Below are positions 13,277-25,999 of a stretch of DNA of 64,000 nt, in pieces (the first letter of the stretch is position 1; the number at the start of each line of letters is the position of its first letter). Under the pieces are notes generated by a model that was not told where the DNA came from, searched no databases, and saw only the letters and a program-made list of their open reading frames with translations. The DNA is from Ehretia macrophylla (lineage: Eukaryota > Streptophyta > Magnoliopsida > Boraginales > Ehretiaceae), in contig CM075767.1 in the NCBI GenBank assembly GCA_037974665.1, forward strand, positions 20,600,840 through 20,664,839, in the 5' to 3' direction. Both the position numbers and the translations under genes were made by a program.

Positions 13277-15240
13277 TGTGACACCCGAGCTCAGCAATAC
13301 ATTTATTTTATTAATTTGCATATATTTGTTTGCATCAAATTTTCTCGTTTTTCGATATATAAATTAAAATGCACTTGAATCGTTTTACATGCATTTGTGT
13401 GTTTTAGTCATCGTAGACAATAATGAAATTCTATCAAATGACCATGTGAAGCCCCAGACCTAGAAATAGTTATTTTATTATTTTTATTATTTGCATCTAT
13501 TTAATTTGTATTTAATTGATTTGCATGAAATAATTATCTTATTAGTTTTATTATTTGTATTTATTCTATTTACATTTAATTGATTTGTTTTAGCTATTTG
13601 AATCGTTAATTGTATTCTAGTAGTCACTTAGTGCGTAAATTATACCATCTAGTAAGCTAGGAAGTTAACATGTAGCTTATTAGAACATTCTACACCCTTT
13701 GACCTTGTTGACGTAGTTCTAGCCACTTAAAATAGACTAAAATACAACACAAAATAAAACAAAGCATAACATTAGAGAGGGAGAGATATCGAATCAGAAG
13801 AAAAAAAAAGAGTGAAAGGGCTGACCCGAGAGAGGGGAAAAGAGAAAAGAAAGGGAAGAAGAAGAAGAAGAAGAAGAAGGGGCGGAGGAAGAGAGGATTT
13901 CTTGCTAGTCTAGCTCAAGCTCAAGCTCAAGCTTCTTCTTGCATTTTTTAGCTAAGATAAGGTGAGGGTGCATCCTATATGCATTTTTCTTATATAGTTA
14001 AAAATGGTAAATTTATATAAAAGTTGAATAAAGTTGATATATGGCATAAATTAGTTAGCTAGCATGATTATTATGTTGAATATGTGGAGTTTGAGTTGTA
14101 TGCCTTCTAAACTCGAAAGATTTCATGTAATAGTTGTTGTTGTTATTAAGGTTGGAAGAAGATTGTGTAACGTATGTGTAATGTTTGTTTGTGCTTGAAA
14201 GAGAAGTATTCTAGTTCAACTAGTTAGCTTGCAACCTAAACAAGAGCTAAGCACTTGTAACTAAGGCTTGAACAAGTGAATGGATGTGTGTGTGTATGTG
14301 TGTTGTAGTGTTGATTGCCCAGAGCCGGCGCCGGGCTGACTGCCGGCGCTGGACAGTCCGGCGGCTAAGGCTACTACTGGCGATCGCCAAGGCACCAGTC
14401 TTTTTTCCTTTACCCCTTGCCCCCTCTTGTGCAATAAATGGGCTTTTATATTATAATGATGCTTGTTATGCTAGCTAAAGTCATAGTTATATTTAGCTTG
14501 CTCTTAGCTTTAAATTCCCAAGTAAAATGCTCTATCTTTGAGTTGTTAGCTAGCTATAAGTTAAATTGTTGTTGAGCTACATTCATGTACAAGTTGTTAG
14601 CCTTGGAAAGAGAATAAATGCATGAGTTAACTTCATAGTTCATGTGCTAGTTAAACTATAATTAAACTTGGCTTGCACTTAACTATAACATATTAGTTGA
14701 AATCTTCCTTCCTTGAGTTGTTGGTTAGTTAAATGATAGGAATGTTGTTAAGCTACTTTCTTGTGCAATCTAATGGCTATTTGAAGGGGAGAAATGCATG
14801 AGTTAAATGTTTGATTAGTTGAAGCTTGTGAGTTGGTTGTGCTATGTGCTAGTTTAAACTACAGTCATTTCTAGCTTGCTTTAGTTATATCTTTTCAATT
14901 GAATTGCTTCTATCTTATGTGGTTAACTAGCAAAATGTTGGAGTTGTTGTTGGGTTAACTTTATATGCAAGATAATAGCTAGTTGAAAGTGAGAAAATGT
15001 ATGAACTAATAGTTCTACTAATTGATTGTATTATTATGAATGAATACGTTATGACATCCCTTTACTTGCTTGATTCATGAATATGTTATGAGATGTTTTA
15101 CGTGCCTAATTGCTTGAAGGGTAACCTACTTTGTTGTCCCTCGTTTATGTGCTTATCGAATTGATTATTCTTGGTTTGTCAAATGCTATCTCGTGTATAT
15201 CGTGTCAATGGTTGCACAACCATCTCGTTCGGGGGGAGGG

Positions 15241-15842
15241 TGTTGATATATGTCAATATCCACCTCTTCATAATAAGTATCGTTAATTATATGGTAGCAT
15301 AAATTAATGATTCCGACTTAAACGTCGATGAGGTCAAAAGAGATCGCGATGGCTACAAGAAAGAAGTTCGGGAATTTGGAATTACCTAAGATGACGTCGG
15401 ATTGATGCAATGCTAAAGTTAGCCAATTTGACCAAAGAAAACTTCCTAGAAGTTGACTTGGATGCTAGCCACCCATGTGGTCAATTGTAGCCACCCATGT
15501 GATAAATATGGGTGGCTAATACTTTGAACATGGTTGGTAAAGCCAACCAAGATTGAAATGTTTGATAGGAAAGTCTCCTATGGCGGGCTAGCTGAATTCT
15601 ATAAATAGGCATGCATTAGTTCATCATTTTCATCCACAACACAACTCCAAACACAATCCTAAGTTAGTCTTTCTTTCTTGTATTCTTCTTGTAAGTCCAG
15701 AAGCCATTGAAGCTCTAATCTAGAGAGCGCACGGTGGGATAATTATCTTGTAAGTGTTATATTGAATTGTTATCACGAGTAGTGTTGTCTTTCTACTTGA
15801 TTGTTGTTAAGACGTTTCTGGGAAATTGGTTATATTCTTACA
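15241..15842 (+). repeat. 5' LTR of the young Copia element
   Basis: 602 bp, TGTTGATATATG...TATATTCTTACA. A TATA-like CTATAAATAGG lies near 15599-15609 and probably marks the LTR promoter. Two nearby copies of a CTAGCCACCCATGTG-like motif (about 15464 and 15487) lie upstream of it. Confidence 0.92.
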
Positions 15843-18800
15843 TGGTATCAAGAGCTTAAGGGGCTCTTAACAACAATCTTGTCTAGTAAAGCTCAACAAC
15901 TATGACTACTCAAGGTGCTAGTTCTTCTTCTACCAGTTCTAGTTCCGGTTTAGTACCGACAATTCGTATCCGTCCCTCTACCTTCACGAAAGGAAAGCTC
16001 GATGGCACGAACTATCTTTTGTGGAAGTTCAAAATCACTACAGTTCTGGACTCCTACGAACTCCTTGATACAGTGTTAGGCACAGATGCAGAACCAGTTG
16101 CAGTCCGTGCTGAAGATGACACAAAAAAGGTCACACCTCCAGATCCTCAGCTTGTCAAAGAATGGAGGAGACGAAATGCTGATGCACTTTGTGCAATTGT
16201 CACAAGTGTTCAAGATTCTGTCCTCACTCTTATTCAACACACAACCAAGGCATCTGAAGCTTGGAACATACTGAAAAATCAGTATGAAACAAGGAACCAG
16301 ACTCGCATTCAGAACTTGAAGAATCAGTTAGCTGCTGAGAGATTAAGTGAAGATGAAGCAGCTGAGTCATTTATCAGTAGGATGAAAAACCTACGTGATC
16401 AAATGGCTGCAGTTGGTATTGCCAAATCAACCGAGGAACTAGCTCGAAGGTGCATTAGAGTGTTGCCTCCAAAATTTGACGGCCTTGTGACAGCACTCAA
16501 TACACAAGTTCGCATTCCTCCTTTGACGTTTGAAGAATTCACTGCCATGTTGATGGAGGAGGAGATGAGGCTGAGGAGCAGAGAAAATCAACTTGACTCT
16601 GCCTTTACAGCCAAGGCGAGGAGTAACCAAGAAGAAAAGAAGAAAGCAAAGAAGAAGACGTTCTCTGGATCGTGCTACTACTGCAATAAGAAAGGTCATG
16701 CTATCAAAGATTGCAGGAAACGAATCCATGACGAGAAGAACGGAACTTTAAAGCCAAATTGGAGAAATAAAGAATCTGCCAATACGGCTGAAACGGAAGT
16801 GCATCTGTTTACTGTAACAGATGTATCAGAGGAAACGTGTACTAGCGCACATGTACATCAAACAAGTGCATGGGTGTTAGATAGTGGAGCTTCTTGACAC
16901 ATGACCAGCAAGAAGGAGTTATATGACTCCATAAAACCTCTACAAGAACCAATGAATGTTATCGTCGGGAATAATGCGAGGTGTCCCGTTGAGGGCACTG
17001 GAACCATCTCGCTCGTGTCTAAAGATGGAGGAAGCAAGAAGCTGTCCAACGTACTCTTTGTACCCCAGATCACCAGAAATTTGCTATCTGTAGCTGCTAT
17101 TACAGATAATGATCTAGAAGTGCGGTTCAAGAAGACGGAAGCTTTGATTCTTGACAAGGATCAAAATATCGTAAGTAAAGGTATTCGCAAAAATAATCTT
17201 TACGAAATCAGCTCTCTTTCTGCTGTCGTGGATGCCAAAACAAGTCAACTTTGGCATGAAAGGTTCGGGCACATTTCCTATCCTGTGTTAAAGGAAATGC
17301 AAAAGAAGAAGATGGTGGCCGACTTGCCTTCAATTGAAGAAATTGAAGGACCATGTGAAGCTTGTATGCTGGGCAAGCAACATAGACAGTCATTTTCCAA
17401 AGAGAGTCATAACCGATCAAAGGCTCTTCTAGAGTTGGTACATGGTGACCTCTGCGGAAAAATGACTACAACGGCGTTGGGAGGATCTTCCTACTTTATG
17501 CTGTTAGTCGACGATTATAGTAGGAAGATGTGGGTGTACTTCCTTCGGGACAAGGCTGATGCTCTTGAAAAATTTAAAGTGTGGCACAAACTTATGACAA
17601 ATGAGAACACAACTCAGTTGAAGAAACTTCGTACCGATCGTGGGGGGGAATTCTGTTCTACAGAGTTCACCAACTACTGCAACAAGCTTGGGATTAAGCG
17701 CCAATTGACTGCTCCATACACACCACAACAAAATGGAGTTGTGGAACGAAGAAATCGAACAATTGTAGAAATGGCTCGATGCATGTTGAAAGGTGCTGGC
17801 CTACCTGACACATTCTGGGCTGAAGCAGTCAACACAGCGGTATACATCTTCAATCGGTGCTCAACGAGGGCACTCAACGATAAGCTTCCTAATGAGGCTT
17901 ATTATGGTACGAAACCTTCTGTGTCTCATTTAAGAAAATTTGGGTGTGAGTGTTTTGTACACATTCCAAATGAAAATCGAAAGAAATTGGATGACAAGAG
18001 CAAGAAGGGCATTTTCTTGGGATATAGTGAAGAGTCTAAAGCATACAGACTCTATGATGTAGAGGCCAAGAAGGTGATCATAAGCCGAGATGTGGTGTTT
18101 AATGAGAGACCACACTCAATGGAGGATAGCGGTCCTGCCATTTCGTCATCAACCGATGAAGTAATCCACCAAGTGCCTGAACAACGACCGTTGAACAATG
18201 AAGAAGTCTCTAATGATGAGGGGACTGAATACCAACCTGTTGTACCTACAAGGAATCCACAACCGAAGTGGTTCCAACAGCTCTTTGATGGAAGAAATCC
18301 AGGAATTACTGATGATAGTCCACGTCCTGATGGACTAAGACGATCAAAGAGAATAGATGAGCAGAACAGATCAGGACAACAACTAGTAAACATGGCTTTG
18401 ATGACCCAAATCATCAAGACGGTAAAAGAACCGGTAACTGTGGAGGAAGCCATGTCAGATCCAAATTGGAAAGCAGCTATGCAAGCCGAGTATGATAGTA
18501 TCATGAAAAATGATACTTGGGAGATCGTTGAAAAGCCACCGAATAGAAAAATTATCGGCACCAAATGGATCTGGAAAGTGAAGTACAAGGCAGATGGAAG
18601 TCTTGAAAAATACAAGGCACGCCTTATAGCACAAGGATTTTCGCAAGTCGAAGGTTCGATGTATATGAAACCTTTGCTCCAACAGCAAAAATGTCAACAA
18701 TCAGGCTAGTTGTTGCAGCTGCCGCGCATTATGAATGGATTGTACATCAAATGGATGTCAAGTCAGCTTTTCTTAATGGGCAACTTGAAGAAGAAGTCTA

Positions 18801-19978
18801 CGTTGCACAACCCCCTGGCTTTCAAATACCAGGTGAAGAAGAAAAAGTCTGCAAATTGAAAAAGGCTTTATATGGGTTAAAGCAAGCACCACGAGCTTGG
18901 TACAAACGTATAGACTCTTTCTTCTTGCAACATGGTTTCTGTAGAAGCAAATCAGAGGCCAACTTGTATGTTCTAAGTGAACAAGGAAAGAAGGTAATTG
19001 TAGTCCTATATGTGGATGATCTTGTAATCACTGGTGACCATGAAGATAATATTCAGAAGACGCAAGAATGGTTGAGCCAAGAATTTGAAATGACAAATCT
19101 TGGTCTTCTTCATTATTGCTTGGGAATCGAGGTATGGCAAAAACCTCATACTATCTTCATCTCACAGCAACGATATGTTCGTGAGCTCCTGACTGCATTT
19201 GGTATGTCCGAGTGCAAACCAGTTGTCACCCCGATGGAAGTGAATACAAAGTTATCAATTGACGATCCTTCAAAACAAGTTGATAACAAGCTCTACAGAA
19301 GGTTGGTGGGAAGTTTAATATTCCTTTGTAACACAAGACCTGATATTAGTTATGCTGTGGGAGTTCTCAGTCGGTTTTCAAATAAACCGAAACAAAGTCA
19401 CTGGCAAGCAGGGATGCGGATCCTCAAATATCTCAAAGGCACGTTGGAGTATGGGATATCATACAAGTCTGGAGATACTTTATCTGGGTACTGTGACTCA
19501 GACTGGGCTAGTGATATTGACTCAAGAAAATCTGTTACAGGTTACGTATTCACATTCGGTGGTGGAATCATCTCATGGGCTAGTAAGAAGCAACCCACCG
19601 TTGCACTTTCATCAACGGAGGCAGAATACAAGGCTGCTTGTGTAGCATCCTGTGAAGCTGTTTAGCTACGACGCATCATGACTGATATTAGCATTCCAAT
19701 AGAGGAAGCAACAATGTTGAAATGTGACAGTCATAGTTGTATAGCCATGTCAAAGAATCCGGTATTTCATGCTAGAACAAAACACATAGAGATTCAGTAT
19801 CACTATGTGAGGGAACTGATCGAGGAAGGTGAAATCTACATGGAGTACTGCCCTACAGAAGATAATTGTGCAGATATCTTCACTAAAGCGTTAGGGAGCG
19901 TCCAATTGAGCAAGCATCTTCAAACATTGGGTGTTGGCCCAATAGCTTAGTCAACATGAGGTGAACATTGAGGGGGGG

Positions 19979-20562
19979 TGTTGATATATGTCAATATCCA
20001 CCTCTTCATAATAAGTATCGTTAATTATATGGTAGCATAAATTAATGATTCCGACTTAAACGTCGATGAGGTCAAAAGAGATCGCGATGGCTACAAGAAA
20101 GAAGTTCGGGAATTTGGAATTACCTAAGATGACGTCGGATTGATGCAATGCTAAAGTTAGCCAATTTGACCAAAGGAAACTTCCTAGAAGTTGACTTGGA
20201 TGCTAGCCACCCATGTGGTCAATTGTAGCCACCCATGTGATAAATATGGGTGGCTAATACTTTGAACATGGTTGGTAAAGCCAACCAAGATTGAAATGTT
20301 TGATAGGAAAGTCTCCTATGGCGGGCTAGCTGAATTCTATAAATAGGCATGCATTAGTTCATCATTTTCATCCACAACACAACTCCAAACACAATCCTAA
20401 GTTAGTCTTTCTTTCTTGTATTCTTCTTGTAAGTCCAGAAGCCATTGAAGCTCTAATCTAGAGAGCGCACGGTGGGACAATTATCTTGTAAGTGTTAAGT
20501 AGTGTTGTCTTTCTACTTGATTGTTGTTAAGACGTTTCTGAGAAATTGGTTATATTCTTACA
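19979..20562 (+). repeat. 3' LTR of the young Copia element
   Basis: 584 bp, preceded by the polypurine run GAGGGGGGG. It is identical to the 5' LTR apart from about three substitutions and one 18-bp length difference near the end. Confidence 0.92.
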
Positions 20563-21593
20563 GAGGGGGGGATGTGTTGGGCCTCACTGGGTAGCATCGG
20601 GCTTGCCTGTGGCTGGTTGCTCAACCTCCATGCTCTATTCCTTCTCTTGCTAGAGACTTTGCTACCCTGGGAAAGTTGAATCGTAAGGTATTTGGGGTAC
20701 ATCCGGAGTACACCTATTGGAGTGTTTGGGGATTTGTTGGCTTCACTATAGTGTTCATGCTCGTGCTCGTGTTCGTGCTCGTGTTCATGTTTGTGACTGT
20801 GATCGTATCCTTTTTATATATGTTATATAGTTTATAAAGCTTGAATGATTATCTCATATCTTTGCTATACTCTCGTACTTATTATTGTGTACTTGTTATT
20901 CTTTATATGACTTACATATGTGCATTCACGAAAGGAGTTTCAAAACCTCCTTACATTTCTTTCCCCCTCATTGAGCATATGTTTGCTCACCCCGTTTACT
21001 CAACCATTTCAGGAAAGGCCGAGGTAGGTCCTCAAGATAAAATTTGAAGTTCTTTCCTTGCTTGCATGAAAGGTTGGATGGTGTTTTGTTACGATCTAGA
21101 GTTATGGATTATGATGTGCCTTTATGTTGTATAGCCTACCTTGCACCGAAGCACTATTTTGCACGTGATATATCGTAGTTTTTGTCTTGTTGTAATCAAG
21201 AAGATGTTTTAAGTTTAATGTCATGTTGAAATGTAAATTTAATCTATTTTGAGTTTTGTAAGCTTGTATATGATTGAAGTATTTAAAGAACTTGTATTAA
21301 ACTAGGTAGCTAGAATCTTGGTACTTAGTAGTTCATTTGATCATGTTACTACTTAGTTAGATTTATCTTGCTAAGGTTTAAGTAAGAATGCTAAGATTAG
21401 TATGGTTACCTGGATTAGACCTTGAAAATTTGTTGTCGTCCACTTGTTGCTGGCATTTGTGTTTTTGTGTAGGTGTTGGAATAACCTAAGTACAAGAGAA
21501 ACTCTGTCCGTTTTTTCTTTATTTTCGTGGCTTGGGGTTTGAATCAGGTTGTTATATCGAGGACTCGATTCCGTGAGGGATGAGGGCGTTACA

Positions 21594-24500
21594 TAATCAA
21601 TTTAGTCATCCCTGTTAAAAAGTTGATTAATTTTATATATGAGTATGTGGGTATGTATATATTTATATGTGTGCATATCTCTATTAATACATAAAAGAAT
21701 ATGCAGAGGTATAATTGTCCAGATGTGCATATTTGTAAGTCGTCAATGCATTAAAGGACTTGTACCATGTGCTATTATTTTTGTATGGTTTTAATCGATG
21801 ACCATAATGCCCTTAACTTATGTTAGTGGAATCTGACGTCCTGCTTCCTCAATCAACGGCTAAGATATTTCCACGACAATCCAACGACTAAATCTGAACC
21901 ATAAATCAAAGTAGTAGAATCTGATACCCCACTACTCCATCCAACGATCAGAATCTTGCACAATAAACGAAAAGCAAATCTGAACCATTAATAAAATCTA
22001 AGTACTGGAATCATTTTCATCAGACAAAAGAAAGTTTTTCACTTACAAACTCAGCAAACCCACCTTTCTCTTCTATGTTTTTTTCTTTCCACGCTTCATC
22101 AAGTAAGCTTTGTATGTGCAGTTTGGTTCAGTTGAGTTTATTCTCTATTTTTAAGAGAGTGTCAACCTAATTCTTGTTTGTTCATGTGGGTTTAGGTATA
22201 TGATTGTATGTTTTCTTGTAGTCTCGTGCAATGTAGTGTTTGATTTCAATTGCAAGATGGTTTTTTTCTTTTTAATGCTTATGTTTTTTCTTTATTTGTG
22301 TTGTTGCTTTTGCAATCCTTGTCTTATATTAGTGTACTCTATGTTGTCTATGAAATACACACACATATATAGGTGATGATATTCTATAGAAGAAGTGAAT
22401 TGTTGGTTAAATAGACCTTAGTATGAGTAGAACTGTTAAAAGATATGATTTTTTATGTTGCTAATTAGTTTTTTTTTTTTTAGGATAGGATTATGTGAAT
22501 TTTTTTGTATTGAAAACCTATAGTTGTTTGAATCTTCATGAAGGAGAATGTTAGTTACGGTAGGTGATTATATGTTGGAAAATTGGTGATTGGCAAAGCT
22601 AAGTTATAATTTGGAGCATCATAAAAAAAGTTGTAATTTGTAGATTATATGTTTCTGATTAGTGATGTTAAAGTAGACTTTGAAGGCCAGTGTGTGATTT
22701 GGTAATAGGAGTATACTTGAATTTCTTTTTAATTGATCATTTGAATGTCTGTGACCTTACTATGTTTGTACTACAATTATACATTACTTATTTGGTTTTC
22801 TAGAAAGTATTTTAGAGAGGCTTTGTTGAAGAACTTTTGTGTGTCATTAGTGGCTCTACAAATGCTAAGGTAAATTATTAATCTGCCTGTGCTTTTCCTT
22901 TCTTATGTTTTGAGATCACTTGAAGTATCATTCTCCCATCGTCTTGCAGTAAATTTGGTTTTTGTTGGTTTAACAGATCTTGTAAGAAAAAGGAATTCAC
23001 ATATGAGATGGTAACGTCTCCAAAGACTACCTTGACAAGAAAATATACAGTTCTCACTTTGGTTCTTGAGTTGGATGTTACTTCCCAAGCTACTAGAATC
23101 GCTAATACTATGTTTTGTGTTGTAGTACTCTGTTGCTTGACAAAGAATAAGGTGACCTTGGACCAATTTATGGTTTCCAGTAAAGGAAAACGACAAGCCA
23201 CATGAATTTGTGTTACCTTACTATAGTGAGTTAAATTTGTTCTCTGTTTGAATCAACAATCTTTATTATCATCTTTCTTTTTCAACATTATATTGTGACT
23301 TCTGAAAATTTTCCAATATATAGTTGAGGGAGAAATAAATAAGTTTGTATAAATATATGTATGACTGTATAGTATATATGTTTCAGTACGAAGTTTAAGT
23401 GTATTTTTTTTGCATTTTGTGTAGTAACACATTATTGCAACATTACAATTTGTTACCTACTTTTTTTCATATGAATAAGTAACAAATTTCAGTGGCATAA
23501 TTTTCTTTTCTTTTGAAAGCTTTTCCAATTATAATTACAGATCCATAATCTACATCTAATGGGGGATCTAAATGGCTTAAATGATCTGCTTCACAGTCTT
23601 AACGATTTCGCAATTTCTTGATAGTTTCTGCAGCTACTTTTCATATTCATTAACTATTATATTTCTTTTATATTCGATACTGCCGTATATGCATATAAGA
23701 AGATTATAAATTTATGTATGCAGCTGGCTGTCCTAGGAGGTTCCTTACTAGGGACATTCTTATCTGAGAAGGTATGATTATTATACCTGCAATAATCACT
23801 TCAAATGACATTTATATGTATAGTCTCATTTTCATAAGATAATAGAAAATAACACTACTGTTTAATTTGTCTGATCTAGCTTAGCATCATGCCCTTCTGG
23901 ATCTTTAAAAACCCTTATGAAAATTGGCGTCCTATACATTAACTTGTTCCTCGAGCTAGACATACTAATTGGTGAAGTCGGAAACATGTTCATCAACTCC
24001 TATACGAGTACTAACTTCTCTTAGATTGTTATCTATAATTCTCATCAAAGCTTCTTCTGTTGTTGGTTCATGCACCTTCCCTACCAGTTCCTTCCTCAAG
24101 CTATAACTCAATAAGAGTTTAAGCATGGAATGTAATGGTCAAGAGTGCCATGCTTGAGAGGATATAAATTATGTTATCAGAAGTATACTATACTTCATGT
24201 ATTCTGATAAGTAAAGATTTCCTTTGGGTACTTGAACTTTTAGGCCATAATTCAGATGCATAAAACATACTCTTCTAAGTAGAGTTTGAAGAAATAGTAG
24301 TTCTATCGCAGCCCTTGTTTTGTTTTTTCATTTAATAAATTAGTATAAGATTTTAGTTAGAGTAATTAAGGTTACAGTGATCATGTTGAATCTAAATTGA
24401 AATCAACTCATGAACATTTTCCTCTAATTATGTTAAAAGTCACTTGTATTTTTCTGGAGTCTCTTGGCCTAAAAATTTCTGCATAGATGTTGGTTCAAGC

Positions 24501-24840
24501 CCTGACAATAAATAGAAGGACGTAAGGACTACATAGGTATTTTGTAGTTAATAATGCATAGCTGATGTAGTGACTTTCAAATATCTAATTTGTAAAGCAA
24601 CTTCAAGCTATACGCATTGACCGTATTAATTTATTGGTTTAGAAAATAAGTCTTCAATCACTAAATTGTTATACCATATCGTTTTTAATGTTATTTAGTA
24701 GTGAAACTTTAGTTCGAAAATCAAGTTGATAATTTTTTGGTCCATTAAATTTCAATATCTCTGTTTGTTCTTTTGTATTTTCACATATTGTTCATAAAAT
24801 CCAAGCTGTAAGTGCCATTACAAATTTATAGATCAACTTT
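21594..24840. other. intergenic AT-rich region with possible exon-like pieces
   Basis: No complete gene is recognisable. A short pyrimidine-rich transcript-leader-like stretch (about 22025-22105) and a purine-rich open stretch (about 22990-23200) could be parts of a transcribed unit, but no start, domain or consistent exon chain was found. The best exon candidate is listed separately. The first 100 bp may continue the inverted-end sequence interrupted at 8774. Confidence 0.3.
23724..23771 (+). pseudogene. isolated exon-like segment of unknown gene
   Basis: A 48-nt segment is bounded by a TTTATGTATGCAG acceptor-like sequence and a GAGAAG|GTATG donor-like sequence. It reads as a small open piece with a glycine-rich hydrophobic patch (LAVLGGSLLGTFL). 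No coding neighbours in a consistent phase were identified. It could be an exon of an unrecognised gene, a captured gene fragment inside the surrounding repeat, or chance. Confidence 0.2.
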
Positions 24841-24843
24841 TTA

Positions 24844-25087
24844 TCTTGCAATTGCACATAATGATACTTTATTCTTGGTACATTAGTACATAGATTTCAT
24901 ATAAAATGTAGAACAAATTTTGCCTTAGTTGTTTTCTTAATTTTGTACTTGCTATTACGTATATATCCTGCAATTGCACGTAATGGTACTTTATTCTTGT
25001 ACATTAGTACGTTAATTTCATATAAAATGTAGAACAAATTTGCCTTAGTTGTTTTCTTAATTTTGCACTGAATATTACGTATATATC
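24844..25087 (+). repeat. two tandem copies of a ~122-bp unit
   Basis: The segment starting GCAATTGCACATAATG (24848) is repeated 122 bp later as GCAATTGCACGTAATG (24970). Homology continues through AATGTAGAACAAATTTTGCC and ends near ATTACGTATATATC. The copies differ at about ten positions, so the duplication is not recent. Confidence 0.8.
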
Positions 25088-25159
25088 TTATTTAATAATT
25101 TTGTTTATAGCATTTCCTCTATATACATTGGGTACAACCCGTGCATATAAACTTAAATA

Positions 25160-25160
<1 letters not shown>

Positions 25161-25211
<51 letters not shown>
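25161..25211. repeat. (TA)n microsatellite
   Basis: About 25 uninterrupted TA units. Likely to vary in length between individuals and hard to assemble exactly. Confidence 0.95.
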
Positions 25212-25213
<2 letters not shown>

Positions 25214-25256
25214 AAACATATACTGGTAATTTTATTAAATTATGTATGTGCACTTA

Positions 25257-25621
25257 GGCTTTGTTTGGTCTAATTATAAAATTTCATTTTTTGAGCTGCA
25301 GAGTTTTGGTTACAAGTGTTATTGAATAAAATTTTTTGATTGTTTGACCTATATTAAATAATATTAGATTTTTAAAAATTTTGAGGGTAATACTAAGGTT
25401 TAAAAAATATGGAGGAATATATTTGAGAAATAAAAAAAAAACTTTCAGCATTATATAAAAATAACTTTGCAAAAGGCTTCTTTGAAAATCTTTAATTTGA
25501 AGCTTCTTATTTTTAGTTTTCTTTGGTTTTAACATTTTAAAAGATAAGTCAAACATGTTAATTCATCTTATAAACTTTCAAGAAGTGCTTTTAAGTGTCT
25601 AAAATTTAAGTCAAACAGATC
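25257..25621. mobile_element. PIF/Harbinger (Tourist-like) MITE, copy 1
   Basis: It begins GGCTTTGTTTGGTCTAA and ends ...TTAAGTCAAACAGATC, imperfect inverted ends of the Tourist type, with TTA on the left. The reverse complement of the MITE at 36358-36751 shares its internal block TTGATTGTTTGACCTAT and the order of the surrounding sequence, so the two are the same family in opposite orientation. The right-hand target duplication is not clean. Confidence 0.6.
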
Positions 25622-25676
25622 TTTAGATATTTCACACAATTATTGTTTGAATTAATTGAATTTTAAAGGATGTGAA

Positions 25677-25778
25677 CTAACTTTTTTAGAATAATGAGGA
25701 TTAAAATAACAACTTTAAATAATTGAGACAAAATTGAAAACTTAAAATAATGTTGGAGATTAAAGTGGAATTATCCCT
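25677..25778 (-). repeat. right inverted end of a possible large DNA transposon
   Basis: The reverse complement begins AGGGATAATTCCACTTTAAT and parallels the sequence starting at 8671. After subtracting the 12.8-kb LARD-like insertion, the two ends would enclose about 4.3 kb. They could also be two separate MITE remnants. Confidence 0.4.
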
Positions 25779-25999
25779 AACAGGAAAACTGCACTTATTT
25801 TGATGTTCTCCCGCCCCGGTTCCGCTGCGTCTTCCACGCCAACTTATTTTACCAATTCAAGTGAAGGGCAGAAATGTAATTGAGTCAGGGAAAAACACGC
25901 ACGTCTTTCAACGACGCCTCAAGTAATAAGCATCGAAACAGGCATTTATTTGCGGTATTGCCCTTGACTTTTAGCACTCGTCCATGCGAAGTATTCGGA

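Larger units (their letters stand above)
15241..20562 (+). mobile_element. young Ty1/Copia retrotransposon, near-complete
   Basis: A 5.3-kb element with two near-identical LTRs, perfect 5-bp target duplications (GAGGG at 15236-15240 and 20563-20567), a TGGTATCAAGAGC primer-binding site at 15843 and a G-rich polypurine tract before the 3' LTR. The single gag-pol order is Copia: gag with a CCHC knuckle (about 15.9-16.8 kb), protease (DSGAS, about 16.88 kb), integrase (about 17.2-18.1 kb), reverse transcriptase with YVDD (about 18.4-19.4 kb) and RNase H (about 19.5-19.95 kb). The coding part is broken in about three places, so this copy looks non-autonomous as read. The LTRs differ by about three substitutions and one 18-bp length difference, indicating insertion well under a million years ago at usual plant rates. 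The Copia lineage was not resolved. Confidence 0.95.
8775..21593 (+). mobile_element. nonautonomous Gypsy-type retrotransposon with ~3-kb LTRs (LARD-like)
   Basis: Two LTRs (8775-11741 and 13277-21593, the latter interrupted by a Copia insertion) flank only about 1.5 kb of internal DNA. The LTRs begin TGTGAC and end TTACA. A perfect TGGTATCAGAGC primer-binding site sits 2 bp inside the left LTR, and a polypurine tract AAGGGGGAAGAA touches the right LTR. The outer flanks read TAATT and TAATC, a likely 5-bp target duplication with one change. The interior keeps a degraded gag-like zinc knuckle but no protease, RT, RNase H or integrase. LTR divergence is roughly one tenth where I compared it, so it is several times older than the Copia inside it. 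It is a fossil and would have needed enzymes supplied in trans. Confidence 0.82.
13277..21593 (+). repeat. 3' LTR of the LARD-like element, split by a Copia insertion
   Basis: The LTR sequence runs 13277-15240, is interrupted by the Copia element and its GAGGG target duplication, and resumes at 20568-21593. With the insertion removed it matches the 5' LTR from end to end. It differs at a GC-rich patch (about 14317-14395), which is more GC-rich than the matching part of the 5' LTR (about 9795-9870). It ends GGGCGTTACA. Confidence 0.8.

Noticed and set aside
18052-18615. 187-codon antisense open frame inside the young Copia
   Set aside because: It lies opposite the integrase/RT coding region, and its composition is a shadow of the sense strand.
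22878-23205. Overlapping frames on both strands as a possible protein gene
   Set aside because: Neither strand gives a recognisable domain. Left as possible transcribed noncoding sequence only.
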